A stretch of 64,000 nt of DNA from contig CAWFMC010000024.1 of assembly GCA_963816725.1 (NCBI GenBank), forward strand, positions 1 through 64,000, written 5' to 3'. Positions within the stretch are counted from its first letter, which is position 1; each line of letters opens with the position of its first letter. This DNA is from CAVSUB01 sp963816725. Lineage in GTDB: Bacteria > Acidobacteriota > Vicinamibacteria > Vicinamibacterales > 2-12-FULL-66-21. The notes beneath the pieces were generated by a model. That model did no database searches. It was not told the origin of the DNA and saw only the letters and a program-made list of their open reading frames with translations. Positions 18,663 through 27,027 of the stretch are shown here, one piece after another. The position numbers and the translations under genes are program-made.

Positions 18663-18949
18663 AAATCCAGTCAATCGCATATGCCGTGCCCGGCGTTTAC
18701 GGTGCCCAGACAAGTGAAATGCAAGGGATACGGCTGCTTGCGGTTGGCCCGGATAGACTTCCATCTACCCGCTGGAAGAACTCCCGGCTGTGGCGCCTGA
18801 GTGGGCGTGTCCGAACGAGTGGCAATGGACGCTTGCGGGACGCGTGTCGTCGAGTATCGAAACCATTCCGTCGCGCCGTCGCATGCACCGGCGTAAGATT
18901 ACTGGCGAACGACCCCGCACGGATTGCGTTGACTGGGAGAGAACCGCGT

Positions 18950-20144
18950 ATGGATCGCCCTCGACGGGTCTCGCATGTCCTCCGCCGGGCCGTGCTGCTG
19001 GTCGCGGTCGTCGCGGCGTCAGTACCGCGGTCCACTTCCGCACAGCTGCGCCTCAATCCGACCGCTGCGGCCAACGTGTCACCCGAGTTGCGCGAGCGGT
19101 TGCAAGCCGACCCGTTCACGTACCTTCCGGTACATCAATCGGGCGTGGACGGAGCGCGTGTGTCAAGTCTTCGCCGATGTGCCGCACCCGCCGATCGTCC
19201 GCCTCCACGGCGACGCGCACGTCGAGCAATTCGCGCTGACGAAGGACGCATGGGGACTCGACGACTTCGACGACTCCATTCGGGGTCCGACCTTCATCGA
19301 CATCGTCCGGTTCCTGGGCTCGATCGATCTCGTCACGCGACAACGCGGCTGGACCGACTCCCGCGACGCGCTGTGGAACCGCTTCCTCGACGGGTACCGA
19401 AAAGGACTCGCGAATCCGGCTTACCGCACACCCGAGCCCGGTATCGTCCATGAGCTGCGCAAGCAGGCCCCCATGCCGCGCTCAGCCTATCTGGCGTGGG
19501 CCGAACGACAGATGCGGCCGATGGACGACGCGCCCCCGACCTTCGTCGGCGCAGCCATGGAAGCGCTCGATCGGCTGGTCCGCCGGGACCGGCCGGATAT
19601 CGCGCCGGGTTATTTCACGGTCGTCCGCGCCGGCTGGCTCCGCATCGGCGTCGGCAGCGAGGCGACCAGGAAAGTACTCATCCGCGTACAAGGTTCCACA
19701 CCGGACCCGGACGACGACCCGCTTCTCGAAGCGAAAGAGGTGACGAATCTCGAGGGCGTCGATTGCGTCGACGGCGCGACGGATCCGGCAGTTCGCATCA
19801 TCGCCGGGGCGCGCCAACTTGGCCGGTTGAAGCACGATATCCTGGCCGGCGGGCCCACGCTGCTCATCCCTTCGGCGGCCGATCGCGCGGAACACTGGTT
19901 GAACTGGTGGGTCAAGAGCTGGGACCCCTCCTATCGTGAGGTGTCCGTCAGTGACTTGCGATCGGTCGACGACCTCGCCGAGATTGCGTTCGATTCCGGC
20001 GTGCAACTGGGGGCAGGCAAAGTCGTCGGCGTCCGCCAACAAGCGCTGGCATCCGTGGAGCGACTCGAGTACCGCTTGAAAAAGGAGACGGCGGCGCTCA
20101 TCGAGGAGCTGCTCGCCGGGTGGCGCGAGCTGCGAGAGCGTTGA
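18950..20144 (+). pseudogene. DUF2252 family protein, exported, one frameshift
   Basis: From ATG 18950 (GGGAGAG upstream) the frame gives a signal peptide (AVLLVAVVAASVPRSTSAQ) and the opening of a DUF2252 domain (ELRERLQADPFTY). At 19123-19124 an extra C shifts the frame. Without it the protein runs on as FRYINRAWTERVCQVFAD, then IVRLHGDAHVEQFAL, GLDDFDDSIRGPTFIDIVRF and a C-terminal helical part to 20144. The GDAHxxQF and DFDDSxxGPxxxDxxR motifs are those of DUF2252, a kinase-like fold of unknown activity. Reconstructed length is about 397 residues. The break may be a sequencing error because the rest is clean. Confidence 0.75.
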
Positions 20145-20149
20145 AGTCG

Positions 20150-20312
20150 CCAGCTCCGGCACCTCACCGGCCTGATCGAGCCCATACAGGTCGGACGTGA
20201 TCGGGTCGCAGGTGCTCTCGGCGGCGCCGGCTGCGCCACAGCACCCGTTGTCCACGCCGGACCTGGCGCGGACCGCGGCCTGTCGGTACTTTACCTCGGC
20301 ATGCGAATGGGA
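20150..20312 (-). pseudogene. Arsenite methyltransferase (ArsM) N-terminal remnant
   Basis: The minus strand reads EVKYRQAAVRARSG, then VDNGCCGAAGAAESTCDPIT and SDLYGLDQAGEVPELA. This resembles the opening of bacterial ArsM, where a VRERYxxxA helix is followed by a CCG Cys pair and DPIT..LY...E...LP. The SAM-binding part should follow but the sequence dissolves into the end of the DUF2252 gene. It is a fragment of at most about 55 residues and cannot be functional. The match is from memory of the family pattern. Confidence 0.45.
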
Positions 20313-20488
20313 GCGCTCGACGAGTACGGCTGTACGACGATGGTGATTCGCCGCTGGGCTCGGGGTGGCGGAGAGGTCGGCGCTCCCCCCATAACTGGAT
20401 GGCCGCGTGGGACGGCGAACGATAAGCTTGAATCGGCGGGCGCTGATTCAGCGCGGGGAGCGAACGGATTTCAGGGGGAGAGTGACCG

Positions 20489-21127
20489 GTGCGCGTCGTA
20501 TTGGCCGACGATCACAGCATCGTCCGGCGTGGCCTGCGGGCCCTGCTCGAAGAAGAAGGACATGCCGTCGTCGGGGAAGCGGCCGACGGTCTGGAGGCGG
20601 TGCGGCTGTGCGGAACCGAGCGCCCCGACCTGCTGGTGCTGGACATCGGCATGCCCAAGCTGAATGGGATCGAGGTCGCGGCGCGAGCCCAGAAGGTGCC
20701 GCGGCCGCCGGGGGTGATCATCCTGAGCATGCACGGCGACGAGTCGTACATCATTCGTGCGCTGGCGGCTGGAGCGCGCGCCTACCTGCTGAAGAGCGCG
20801 ACGGATGAAGACCTGCTGCCCGCCGTGCGGGCCGTGGCCTCAGGACGCCCGTACTTCAGCCCTGCGGTGGCGGCGGTGCTCGTGGAGGACTACGTACGCC
20901 ACCTGCAGAATCGCGGGCTGACTGATTCGTTCCACCTTTTAACGGATCGCGAAAAGGAAGTCCTGCAGCTCCTGGCTGAGGGGCGCACGAACAAGGAAGT
21001 GGCGACGCTTCTCAATCTTGGCCTTTCGACCGTCGAGACGCATCGCGCCAACCTGATGCAGAAACTCAATCTGCACAACACCGCGGAGATCGTGCTCTAC
21101 GCGGTTCGCAAGGGCATCATCGTCTGA
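20489..21127 (+). CDS. NarL/FixJ-type response regulator
   Basis: Transcription factor of 212 residues. The receiver domain (1-118) has the acidic pair DD at 7-8, phospho-acceptor Asp52 (LLVLDIGMPKLNG) and the conserved Lys in YLLKSATDEDLL. A LuxR-type helix-turn-helix (about 147-205) reads LTDREKEVLQLLAEGRTNKE, then VATLLNLGLSTVETHRANLM. The start is GTG 20489, with AGGGGGAGAG upstream. It faces the histidine kinase at 21684-23048, its likely partner because the kinase is of the NarX class that pairs with NarL-type regulators. Targets are unknown. Confidence 0.92.
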   Translation: MRVVLADDHSIVRRGLRALLEEEGHAVVGEAADGLEAVRLCGTERPDLLVLDIGMPKLNGIEVAARAQKVPRPPGVIILSMHGDESYIIRALAAGARAYLLKSATDEDLLPAVRAVASGRPYFSPAVAAVLVEDYVRHLQNRGLTDSFHLLTDREKEVLQLLAEGRTNKEVATLLNLGLSTVETHRANLMQKLNLHNTAEIVLYAVRKGIIV

Positions 21128-21441
21128 CCGCCAGGCCGCGTGCCGGTCGAGAACGCTCGAAGGGCGGCGCGGCATTCGAGTTCCGCGTAGACGGTAGCCG
21201 GCGTCTGGCCTTTGAGGATGCAGACCAGGAGCTGATGCGGTGCGTCGGTCGGCGTGCAGTCATGCGGGAGAACGCCCGCGGGAATGCGGTCGCAGGCGAC
21301 GTACGCGTGCAGCAGCTCACGCGGCGCGCCCGGGGGCTGCAGCCAGTGCGCGTCCTGGAGATCGTCGAGCGCTACGTGCGCGGACTTCCAGCTGTCCCAG
21401 TGCAGTCTGACGGAGATATTCCTGACGTCGGTATAGTCCAC
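21097..21441 (-). CDS. Hypothetical protein between response regulator and kinase
   Basis: A 114-residue frame with GTG start 21441, preceded by GGAGGA four bases away. It encodes VDYTDVRNISVRLHWDSWKS, then HVALDDLQDAHWLQPPGAPR and a C-terminal basic tail. I do not recognise the family. It overlaps the end of the response-regulator gene by 31 bases in opposite orientation, which lowers confidence, but the first 90 residues look like a real amphipathic protein. It would be co-oriented with the histidine kinase. Confidence 0.5.
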   Translation of the reverse strand: MDYTDVRNISVRLHWDSWKSAHVALDDLQDAHWLQPPGAPRELLHAYVACDRIPAGVLPHDCTPTDAPHQLLVCILKGQTPATVYAELECRAALRAFSTGTRPGGQTMMPLRTA

Positions 21442-21683
21442 GCTGTCCTCCAGTGTTGATGCGGAGAGTGCCGCGCCGCTGGACGAGAGGAAAAACGCCG
21501 GCCGCGGAGGAGAGAGTCCGCGACCGGCAGGGCAAATGTCCAACGTGTGTGCCGCACGCTGGACGCCGCCGCTCCATTCATCCCGAGAATTGTCGCGACT
21601 CGCGTCCCGGATTGCACTCCGGCATTGACCGGAGAAGGCCGCGAACAGAAGGGGAATGCGCGTCGGACGAGACGGGGTCCGCC

Positions 21684-23048
21684 TCAGCTGACCGCACGCT
21701 GCAGCGGCACAGGCGGCTGGGCGGCGGGGAGTGGCAGAGTCACCGCCAGCCGAGTGCCGCGATGGCCGGGCACGCGGCCGACGATGAGCGTGCCGGAGAG
21801 CTCCTTGACGCGCTCTTCGATGCCACGGAGCCCGAGGCCGTTCGCGCGTCGAGTCGGATCCAGCCCCGTTCCATCGTCGGTCACGGAGAGATCGAGGCGC
21901 TGGCCGGTGATCGCGACGGTCACCGTGACGTGCGAGGCCTGTGCGTGACGGGCACAGTTGGTCAACGCTTCCTGCACCGCGCGGTACACGCAGGTGCGAT
22001 GGTGATCGGGTAAGGCGTCGAAGTCACCATTCATGAGCAGCTCGACGTCGAGCCCACTCCGGCGAGTGAAATCACGGACGTGCCACTCGAGCGCGGCACG
22101 GAGACCGAAATCGTCGAGCATGCTTGGTCGAAGCCCGAGCGCGAGGTCGCGAACGGTGCGAAACATGCTATCGACGAGATTCTTGGCCTCGGCTACCGCC
22201 GCCCCGACGCGCGTGTCACCCGGCGGTCGCACGCGCTCGATCCGCCCAAGCTCCATCCGCAAGGCCGTCAGCACCTGGGCGACGTGGTCGTGCAGCTCCC
22301 GCGACAGGTGGCGGCGTTCTTCTTCCTGCGCGGCGACGAGCTGTTGGGACAGTTCACGTAACCGGTGCTCGGCCGCCTGTGCTTCAGCACGCTGCTCATC
22401 CGAGCGGCGCTCCAAGACCCGCAGACGGAAGACCGCCAGCAGCGCCACGGCGAGCCCGAGAAGAATGGTACGCAGCAGCAGCCGATATAAGTCGTCGTGC
22501 AAGGCCGTCTGCCGCCGGGCCACTTCGGCCCGCTGCGCAACCAGGTTCGAGTTGTTCAGCTCCTCGATCTCCTGCGCGATCGCCAGAACGGCCTCGCGAC
22601 GCGGCACCACCTCGCGCCGTAGAAACGTGGCACTCCGCATGATTTTCTCGGATGGGGTCCAATCGAATAATGGGTCGAACGTCTCCCAGTAGTCGTCCAG
22701 CTGGGCCTGTAGCGTAACGATGCGGTCCTGGTTGCCTTTCAGCAGGGCATGGAGCTCGGCCAGCGTGGCGATGGTCGTCTCGCGAAAGACGGTCAGCTGT
22801 TGGCGATACTCGGGGGCCCGTTCACGTTCGACGTCGAGGAGGTAATCGCGGACGAAGATACCCGAGAGGTTGACATCGGAGCGCAGCCGCCTGAGCTTCG
22901 CGTCCACCTGGTAGTGATAGGTGTTGAGCCGATCCAGCTCGGTGTAGATGCCCTCGGCTTTGCGAGATGAGGCGATCATCGACACGAAGATCAGGATCAG
23001 GAGGCTGCCCAGCCCGAGCGCCGCGACCGGCCACGTCTTGAACCGCAC
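21684..23048 (-). CDS. NarX-type sensor histidine kinase
   Basis: Membrane sensor kinase of 454 residues. Two transmembrane helices (about 8-26 and 192-208) flank a helical periplasmic domain of about 165 residues resembling CHASE3 or four-helix-bundle sensors. The HisKA_3 box is HLSRELHDHVAQVLTALRME with phospho-acceptor His253. The HATPase domain has AVQEALTNCARHAQA (N box), VTDDGTG and GLGLRGIEERV. The architecture matches NarX/LiaS-like kinases and points to the NarL-type regulator at 20489 as partner. Genes are convergent rather than in one operon, so pairing is inference. Confidence 0.9.
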   Translation of the reverse strand: MRFKTWPVAALGLGSLLILIFVSMIASSRKAEGIYTELDRLNTYHYQVDAKLRRLRSDVNLSGIFVRDYLLDVERERAPEYRQQLTVFRETTIATLAELHALLKGNQDRIVTLQAQLDDYWETFDPLFDWTPSEKIMRSATFLRREVVPRREAVLAIAQEIEELNNSNLVAQRAEVARRQTALHDDLYRLLLRTILLGLAVALLAVFRLRVLERRSDEQRAEAQAAEHRLRELSQQLVAAQEEERRHLSRELHDHVAQVLTALRMELGRIERVRPPGDTRVGAAVAEAKNLVDSMFRTVRDLALGLRPSMLDDFGLRAALEWHVRDFTRRSGLDVELLMNGDFDALPDHHRTCVYRAVQEALTNCARHAQASHVTVTVAITGQRLDLSVTDDGTGLDPTRRANGLGLRGIEERVKELSGTLIVGRVPGHRGTRLAVTLPLPAAQPPVPLQRAVS

Positions 23049-23279
23049 GCCATCCCCTCCGTTTTACGCAACTGCCGCCGGTCGACCTCCCGTCAGCGGC
23101 CAGGTCCATCATCGCCCACCCGCAACCGCGGAGCACAGCCTCCCCTCAAAAAAGAGGACATCTCCACTGTGCGCAGGATGGGTGATGGCCCGCGCCTGAC
23201 GTGTACTGGGCTTCCGCGTCACACGCGGCCTTGCGCAACGTGGAGACGCGTGAATGCAGATACCAATGGCAGGATACCA

Positions 23280-24791
23280 ATGCTGACATCAGTACAGACG
23301 CGATATACACCGCATACCGGCGGCGCCGCACACCGGGTGATTGTCCTGGCGAACCGCGCTCCGTTCAGACACGAGGTCGGGCCGGACGGCCGCGTGGGGA
23401 CGGTCCGCTCGGCGAGCGGGTTGGTCACCGCGCTCGAGCCGTTGCTCGAAGAGCGGGGTGGAGTCTGGGTCGCACACGGGGCGACATCCACAACCGGCGA
23501 TTCGGTTGACTCGACTCCGCGCGGCGCATCGCGCTACCGCGTCCGGTGGGTGGCGATCGACGAGCAGGAGTATCGTGGGTTCTACCAGGGGTTTGCGAAC
23601 GAAGGGCTGTGGCCCCTGTGTCATGCCGTCGCCGTGGAGCCGTTTTTCCGGCCGGCGGACTACGCGGCGTATCGGGGCGCGAACCATCGTTTTGTCGACG
23701 CGGTCGTGCAGGAAGCCGGCGGCGAGACTCCCATCGTTCTGGTGCAGGACTATCACTTCGCGTTGGCGCCGCGCATGCTCCGCCAGCGGCTGCCCGCCAG
23801 TCGCCTCGTATCCTTCTGGCACATTCCATGGCCTGACGCGGAGACCTTCGCGCGCTGCCCGTGGGCGTCAGAGCTCCTGTACGGGCTCCTCGGCAGCGAC
23901 ACAGTCGGATTCCAAACGCCCGAGGACGGCACGCGTTTCCTCGAGAGCGTGGAAGCGCTGACCGGGGCCAGCGTCAACCGGCTGTCGTCGACGGTCAGGC
24001 TCGGCGGCCGCTCGACGAGTGTGCGCGCCCACCCCGTGGGCGTCGCGTGGCGCCACACCGTAGCGCGCGGCACGCCGAGCGTTGCGGACTGTCGAACCGA
24101 AGTGTTCCGGAGCCTGGGGCTCGAGGCAGACACCCGGCTGGTTGTCGGCGTCGATCGGCTCGACTACACCAAGGGCATCAACGAGAAGCTGCTCGCCGTC
24201 GAGCAGGTGCTGGAGGCCGAGCCGGCGTACCGGGGAACGCTGGTGCTGGCGCAGGTGGCCGAGCCCTCACGCGAGGCGCTCCCGGCGTACTCGGCGCTCC
24301 GCGCTCAGGTCACCGCTACGGCGCAACGCATCAACGAGCGGTTCGGATCGGGCTCGTATCGCCCGATCGTGCTGCTCGATCGGCACCATACCCAGGACGA
24401 GGTCTACACGCTCTATCGCGCCGCCGACGTGTGCTACGTCGGCAGCTTGCGCGACGGCATGAACCTCGTGGCCAAGGAGTTCGTGTGCGCCCGGACCGAC
24501 GAGCGAGGCGTGTTGCTCCTGAGCCGCTTCACCGGCGCCGCGCAACAACTGCACGCCGCGGTGTCGATCGATCCCTTCAACCCGCGTCAATCCGCCGGCG
24601 CCCTGTTGCGAGCGTTGCAGATGCCGGTCGTGGAGCAGATGCGCCGTATGCGCGCGCTGAGGGCGATCGTCGCGGCGTTCGACGCGGACTGGTGGGGGCG
24701 GCAGATGATCCGTGAGGCGATGTCCAGCGACGCGTTCTCGCGGATGGGATACGTCGAGCCGCAACGGGCGACAGCTGCAGCGGGTCGATGA
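23280..24791 (+). CDS. otsA: Trehalose-6-phosphate synthase (GT20)
   Basis: Transfers glucose from a nucleotide sugar to glucose-6-phosphate, the first step of trehalose synthesis for osmoprotection. The 503-residue protein shows GT20 landmarks: VIVLANRAPF and ASGLVTALEPLL at the start, VLVQDYHFALAPRMLRQRLP, FWHIPWPDAETF, GFQTPEDGTRFLE, VVGVDRLDYTKGINEKLLAV and LRDGMNLVAKEFV. ATG 23280 has GGCAGGA upstream and directly precedes the conserved part. No trehalose phosphatase gene is adjacent, which is unusual for an ots pair. A glucosylglycerol-phosphate synthase cannot be excluded by eye. Confidence 0.9.
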   Translation: MLTSVQTRYTPHTGGAAHRVIVLANRAPFRHEVGPDGRVGTVRSASGLVTALEPLLEERGGVWVAHGATSTTGDSVDSTPRGASRYRVRWVAIDEQEYRGFYQGFANEGLWPLCHAVAVEPFFRPADYAAYRGANHRFVDAVVQEAGGETPIVLVQDYHFALAPRMLRQRLPASRLVSFWHIPWPDAETFARCPWASELLYGLLGSDTVGFQTPEDGTRFLESVEALTGASVNRLSSTVRLGGRSTSVRAHPVGVAWRHTVARGTPSVADCRTEVFRSLGLEADTRLVVGVDRLDYTKGINEKLLAVEQVLEAEPAYRGTLVLAQVAEPSREALPAYSALRAQVTATAQRINERFGSGSYRPIVLLDRHHTQDEVYTLYRAADVCYVGSLRDGMNLVAKEFVCARTDERGVLLLSRFTGAAQQLHAAVSIDPFNPRQSAGALLRALQMPVVEQMRRMRALRAIVAAFDADWWGRQMIREAMSSDAFSRMGYVEPQRATAAAGR

Positions 24792-24873
24792 CGCCAGGAC
24801 ACCTCAGTTGACGCTGCGTCCAGCCGCGGCGTGAACATCGGCCGCGAACGAGCGCTCGGACGCTGAAAGAGTG

Positions 24874-24933
24874 CGGCGGCTCCGCTTCATGCAGATGGGC
24901 ATGGCCACGTCTGTCGCATGAGCGGAGCCGCCG
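24874..24933. repeat. Long imperfect inverted repeat (possible hairpin)
   Basis: Arms CGGCGGCTCCGCTTCATG (24874-24891) and CATGAGCGGAGCCGCCG (24917-24933) pair over 17 bases with one bulge. The spacer has a smaller CAGA/TCTG match that would extend the stem. It lies between otsA and a methyltransferase gene and lacks a T-run. It could be a terminator-like structure or a small dispersed palindrome. Confidence 0.55.
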
Positions 24934-25022
24934 GAGTGCCTGGCAGCGTCCGAGGCCCACAGGAGCATCGCGACGCGACCCGCGTTCCGAACTGCACGCG
25001 CACGCCGCGGTATCATCGCGGG

Positions 25023-25649
25023 ATGCTCCCGGGCGCGAAGACGGTGTCAGCGGACCTGCAGGCCGAATTCGGCGGGCTCGACATCTATCTGTTCGATCAG
25101 CTGCTGCGCGGCCGATTCGATCGCCGTGCCCGCATCCTCGACGCCGGCTGCGGCGAAGGGCGCAATCTCGTCTATTTTCTGCGCCGCGGGTTCGAGGTCC
25201 ATGCCGCTGACGCCAGCCCTCACGCGATCGCGGCGATGCGCCAACTCGCTGGGGCGCTGCAAGTCAATCTCCCGGAGGAGCGCCTCCATCAGGGATCGTT
25301 GGATGCGCTCCCGTGGCAGGACGCGTCGCTCGACGCGGTCATCTGCAGCGCGGTCCTGCACTTTGCGCACGATGCGGCGCACTGGGCGGCCATGGTCCGG
25401 GAGCTGTGGCGCGTGCTCGCCCCGGGCGGACTGTTCTTCGCACGCCTCGCCACGAGTATCGGCATCGAGCACCACCTGACGGCCTCAATCGGCCGGGTCC
25501 TCCTGCCGGACGGTTCCGAGCGCTACGTCGTCGACGAGCGGACACTGCTGGAGACGACCGCTGCGATCGGCGGAACCCTGGTCGATCCGATCAAGACGAC
25601 CAACGTGCAGAACCTGCGCTGCATGACCACCTGGGTCGTCGAGAAATAG
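25023..25649 (+). CDS. Class I SAM-dependent methyltransferase
   Basis: A soluble methyltransferase of 208 residues. Motif I reads ARILDAGCGEGRNLVYFLRR; the strand-2 acid is in VHAADASPHAI; motif IV is ASLDAVICSAVLHFAHD; and the post-motif is LWRVLAPGGLFFARL. The opening (LQAEFGGLDIYLFDQLLRGRF) is found in small methyltransferases of the tellurite-resistance/UbiE-like group, so that assignment is possible but not secure. ATG 25023 was chosen as it directly precedes the conserved region. No clear operon partner. Confidence 0.82.
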   Translation: MLPGAKTVSADLQAEFGGLDIYLFDQLLRGRFDRRARILDAGCGEGRNLVYFLRRGFEVHAADASPHAIAAMRQLAGALQVNLPEERLHQGSLDALPWQDASLDAVICSAVLHFAHDAAHWAAMVRELWRVLAPGGLFFARLATSIGIEHHLTASIGRVLLPDGSERYVVDERTLLETTAAIGGTLVDPIKTTNVQNLRCMTTWVVEK

Positions 25650-25966
25650 TGACTCGCCTGAGCGCGCCCGGCGACGCGGCCCCGCGGCGTCGGTGCAGCT
25701 CGTCGGGGCGGACGTGAAACGCTGCGGTTGCGCTGCGACGGCAGGAGAGTGGCCCGTAGAACACCTTGTGGGTAGCGTCCACCCCACACGCACGTCTACA
25801 CCACTCCGCGGGAGACCGATTTCGTCACGGTAGGCGAGAGAGATGTGTACGTGGCGATCGGGAGCCGAATTGCGGCCCCCGTCGTTAGGGAAGGTTACTG
25901 TCGGCGGCCAGAGTGGCGACCGAGCGATGCTGTCGGTTCACCGTAACAGCAAGCGCGGTGCCAATA
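25650..25966. other. Intergenic stretch without a recognisable gene
   Basis: About 320 bases. A plus-strand frame around 25790-25930 reads HVYTTPRETDFVTVGERDVY with an in-frame stop shortly upstream and no start codon. It might be a degraded fragment, but I cannot assign it. No repeats or RNA features were seen. Confidence 0.4.
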
Positions 25967-26170
25967 CTACTCGTCGACGATGCGGTCGACCTTGGGCGGG
26001 CGGACGCCGTCTGCGACCTCGTCGTATCCCTGGTTGTGGCGCGACCGGCGGCCTTCACGTTCCAGTTCCTGATCGCGATCGTTCGATTCGCGGATCCGCT
26101 GCCGTTCCTCTTCGGTTTCGCTGCTCGGCAGCGGCACCACTGTCAGATCGTCGTCCTCGTTCTCGGCCAC
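25967..26170 (-). CDS. Small highly charged conserved protein (67 aa)
   Basis: Starts at GTG 26170 with GGGAGG eight bases upstream. The protein is strongly charged and probably disordered: an acidic start (AENEDDDLTVV), a Glu/Arg-rich middle (EEERQRIRESNDRDQELERE) and a patterned end (SRHNQGYDEVADGVRPPKVD). The ESNDRDQ...SRHNxGYDExADGV pattern resembles small uncharacterised proteins of environmental bacteria. Function is unknown. It is upstream of, and opposite to, the glycan locus. Confidence 0.6.
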   Translation of the reverse strand: MAENEDDDLTVVPLPSSETEEERQRIRESNDRDQELEREGRRSRHNQGYDEVADGVRPPKVDRIVDE

Positions 26171-26472
26171 GTCGCACCTCCCACCTCATCTCGGGCAACC
26201 CGCTCCCAGTGTAATGGAAACCGGAGCGCGTCTCCCGTTCAGGCGTTCGCGGCGATCGGCTTACCGCCGCAGCTCTTCCCGCGATGGTCGCACCCGTCAC
26301 GGCTGGCGGCTCGAGCTCGCCGCGTCAATTGCACGGGTCAGGCTCGCGGGCCATAATCGCCCACCGCGACCGTCTGAACCTGACCTGCCGTGCGTACGCT
26401 GCTGATGCTAAATGAGATGCATGCGAGGAGACGATCGACTCACCGTCACCTGCCGGATCGTATGGGAGTCGC
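26171..26472. other. Leader region before the glycan locus
   Basis: About 300 bases between the small charged protein gene and the first plus-strand gene of the glycan locus. It should hold divergent promoters. No convincing -35/-10 pair, hairpin or short gene was seen; GGGAG at 26464-26468 is the ribosome binding site of the next gene. Confidence 0.4.
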
Positions 26473-27027
26473 ATGATTGACCGTGTGCGGGCCGAGCTCG
26501 CGGCCGCCGCGCGCGTGCTGCTCGAGCATACGGCACGAGCCAGCGTGGCCCCGGTGGTCGCGTCGCTCGGCGATGTCCAGTCGGTCTTCCTGGTCCGATC
26601 CGGCGGACTCGATCAATTAGGCACGTTCCTGACGCGCCTGCAGGTGTTGGCGCCGGGCGCGACGCTGCGCGTTCTCGGCCGCCCGGGCGACGCCGCTGTC
26701 ATCCCGCAGTTCTGGCCGGGCCCGTGGAGCTGCCACGAGCTGGCCGGAGATGCCTTCTTCGAGTGGAGTGCGATCCAGCAGGACGTCGCGTTGTGCACCG
26801 CGGCGCGCGCGTGTGAGGCGCATCTCTTCCTGATGCGCAACGTGAGCGCGACGGGCTACGACAACGTCCAGGACATCATGATGCACCTCGCGGGGCACCA
26901 TTGGTTCGCCGTGACCCCTGACGACCGCGTCGTCCGCTTCGATGCCGCCACCCTCGACGATCTGCGTGCGCACACCCGGCTGCGCGAGGCGATCGTCGAG
27001 TGGGCTGCCCGGCTGCCGCCCGCATGA
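26473..27027 (+). CDS. Unknown protein translationally coupled to a glycosyltransferase
   Basis: A 184-residue soluble protein I do not recognise. It has an alpha/beta look: helix (VRAELAAAARVLLEHTA), strands SVFLVRSGG and ATLRVLGRPGD, an aromatic patch FWPGPWSCHELAGDAFFEW, and a C-terminal part with NVQDIMMHLAGHHWFAVTPDD. Its TGA overlaps the ATG of the GT4 gene (ATGA), so the two are co-translated and should act together in glycan synthesis. The strand pattern would fit a Rossmann-type fold, but no catalytic motif is evident. Confidence 0.75.
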   Translation: MIDRVRAELAAAARVLLEHTARASVAPVVASLGDVQSVFLVRSGGLDQLGTFLTRLQVLAPGATLRVLGRPGDAAVIPQFWPGPWSCHELAGDAFFEWSAIQQDVALCTAARACEAHLFLMRNVSATGYDNVQDIMMHLAGHHWFAVTPDDRVVRFDAATLDDLRAHTRLREAIVEWAARLPPA

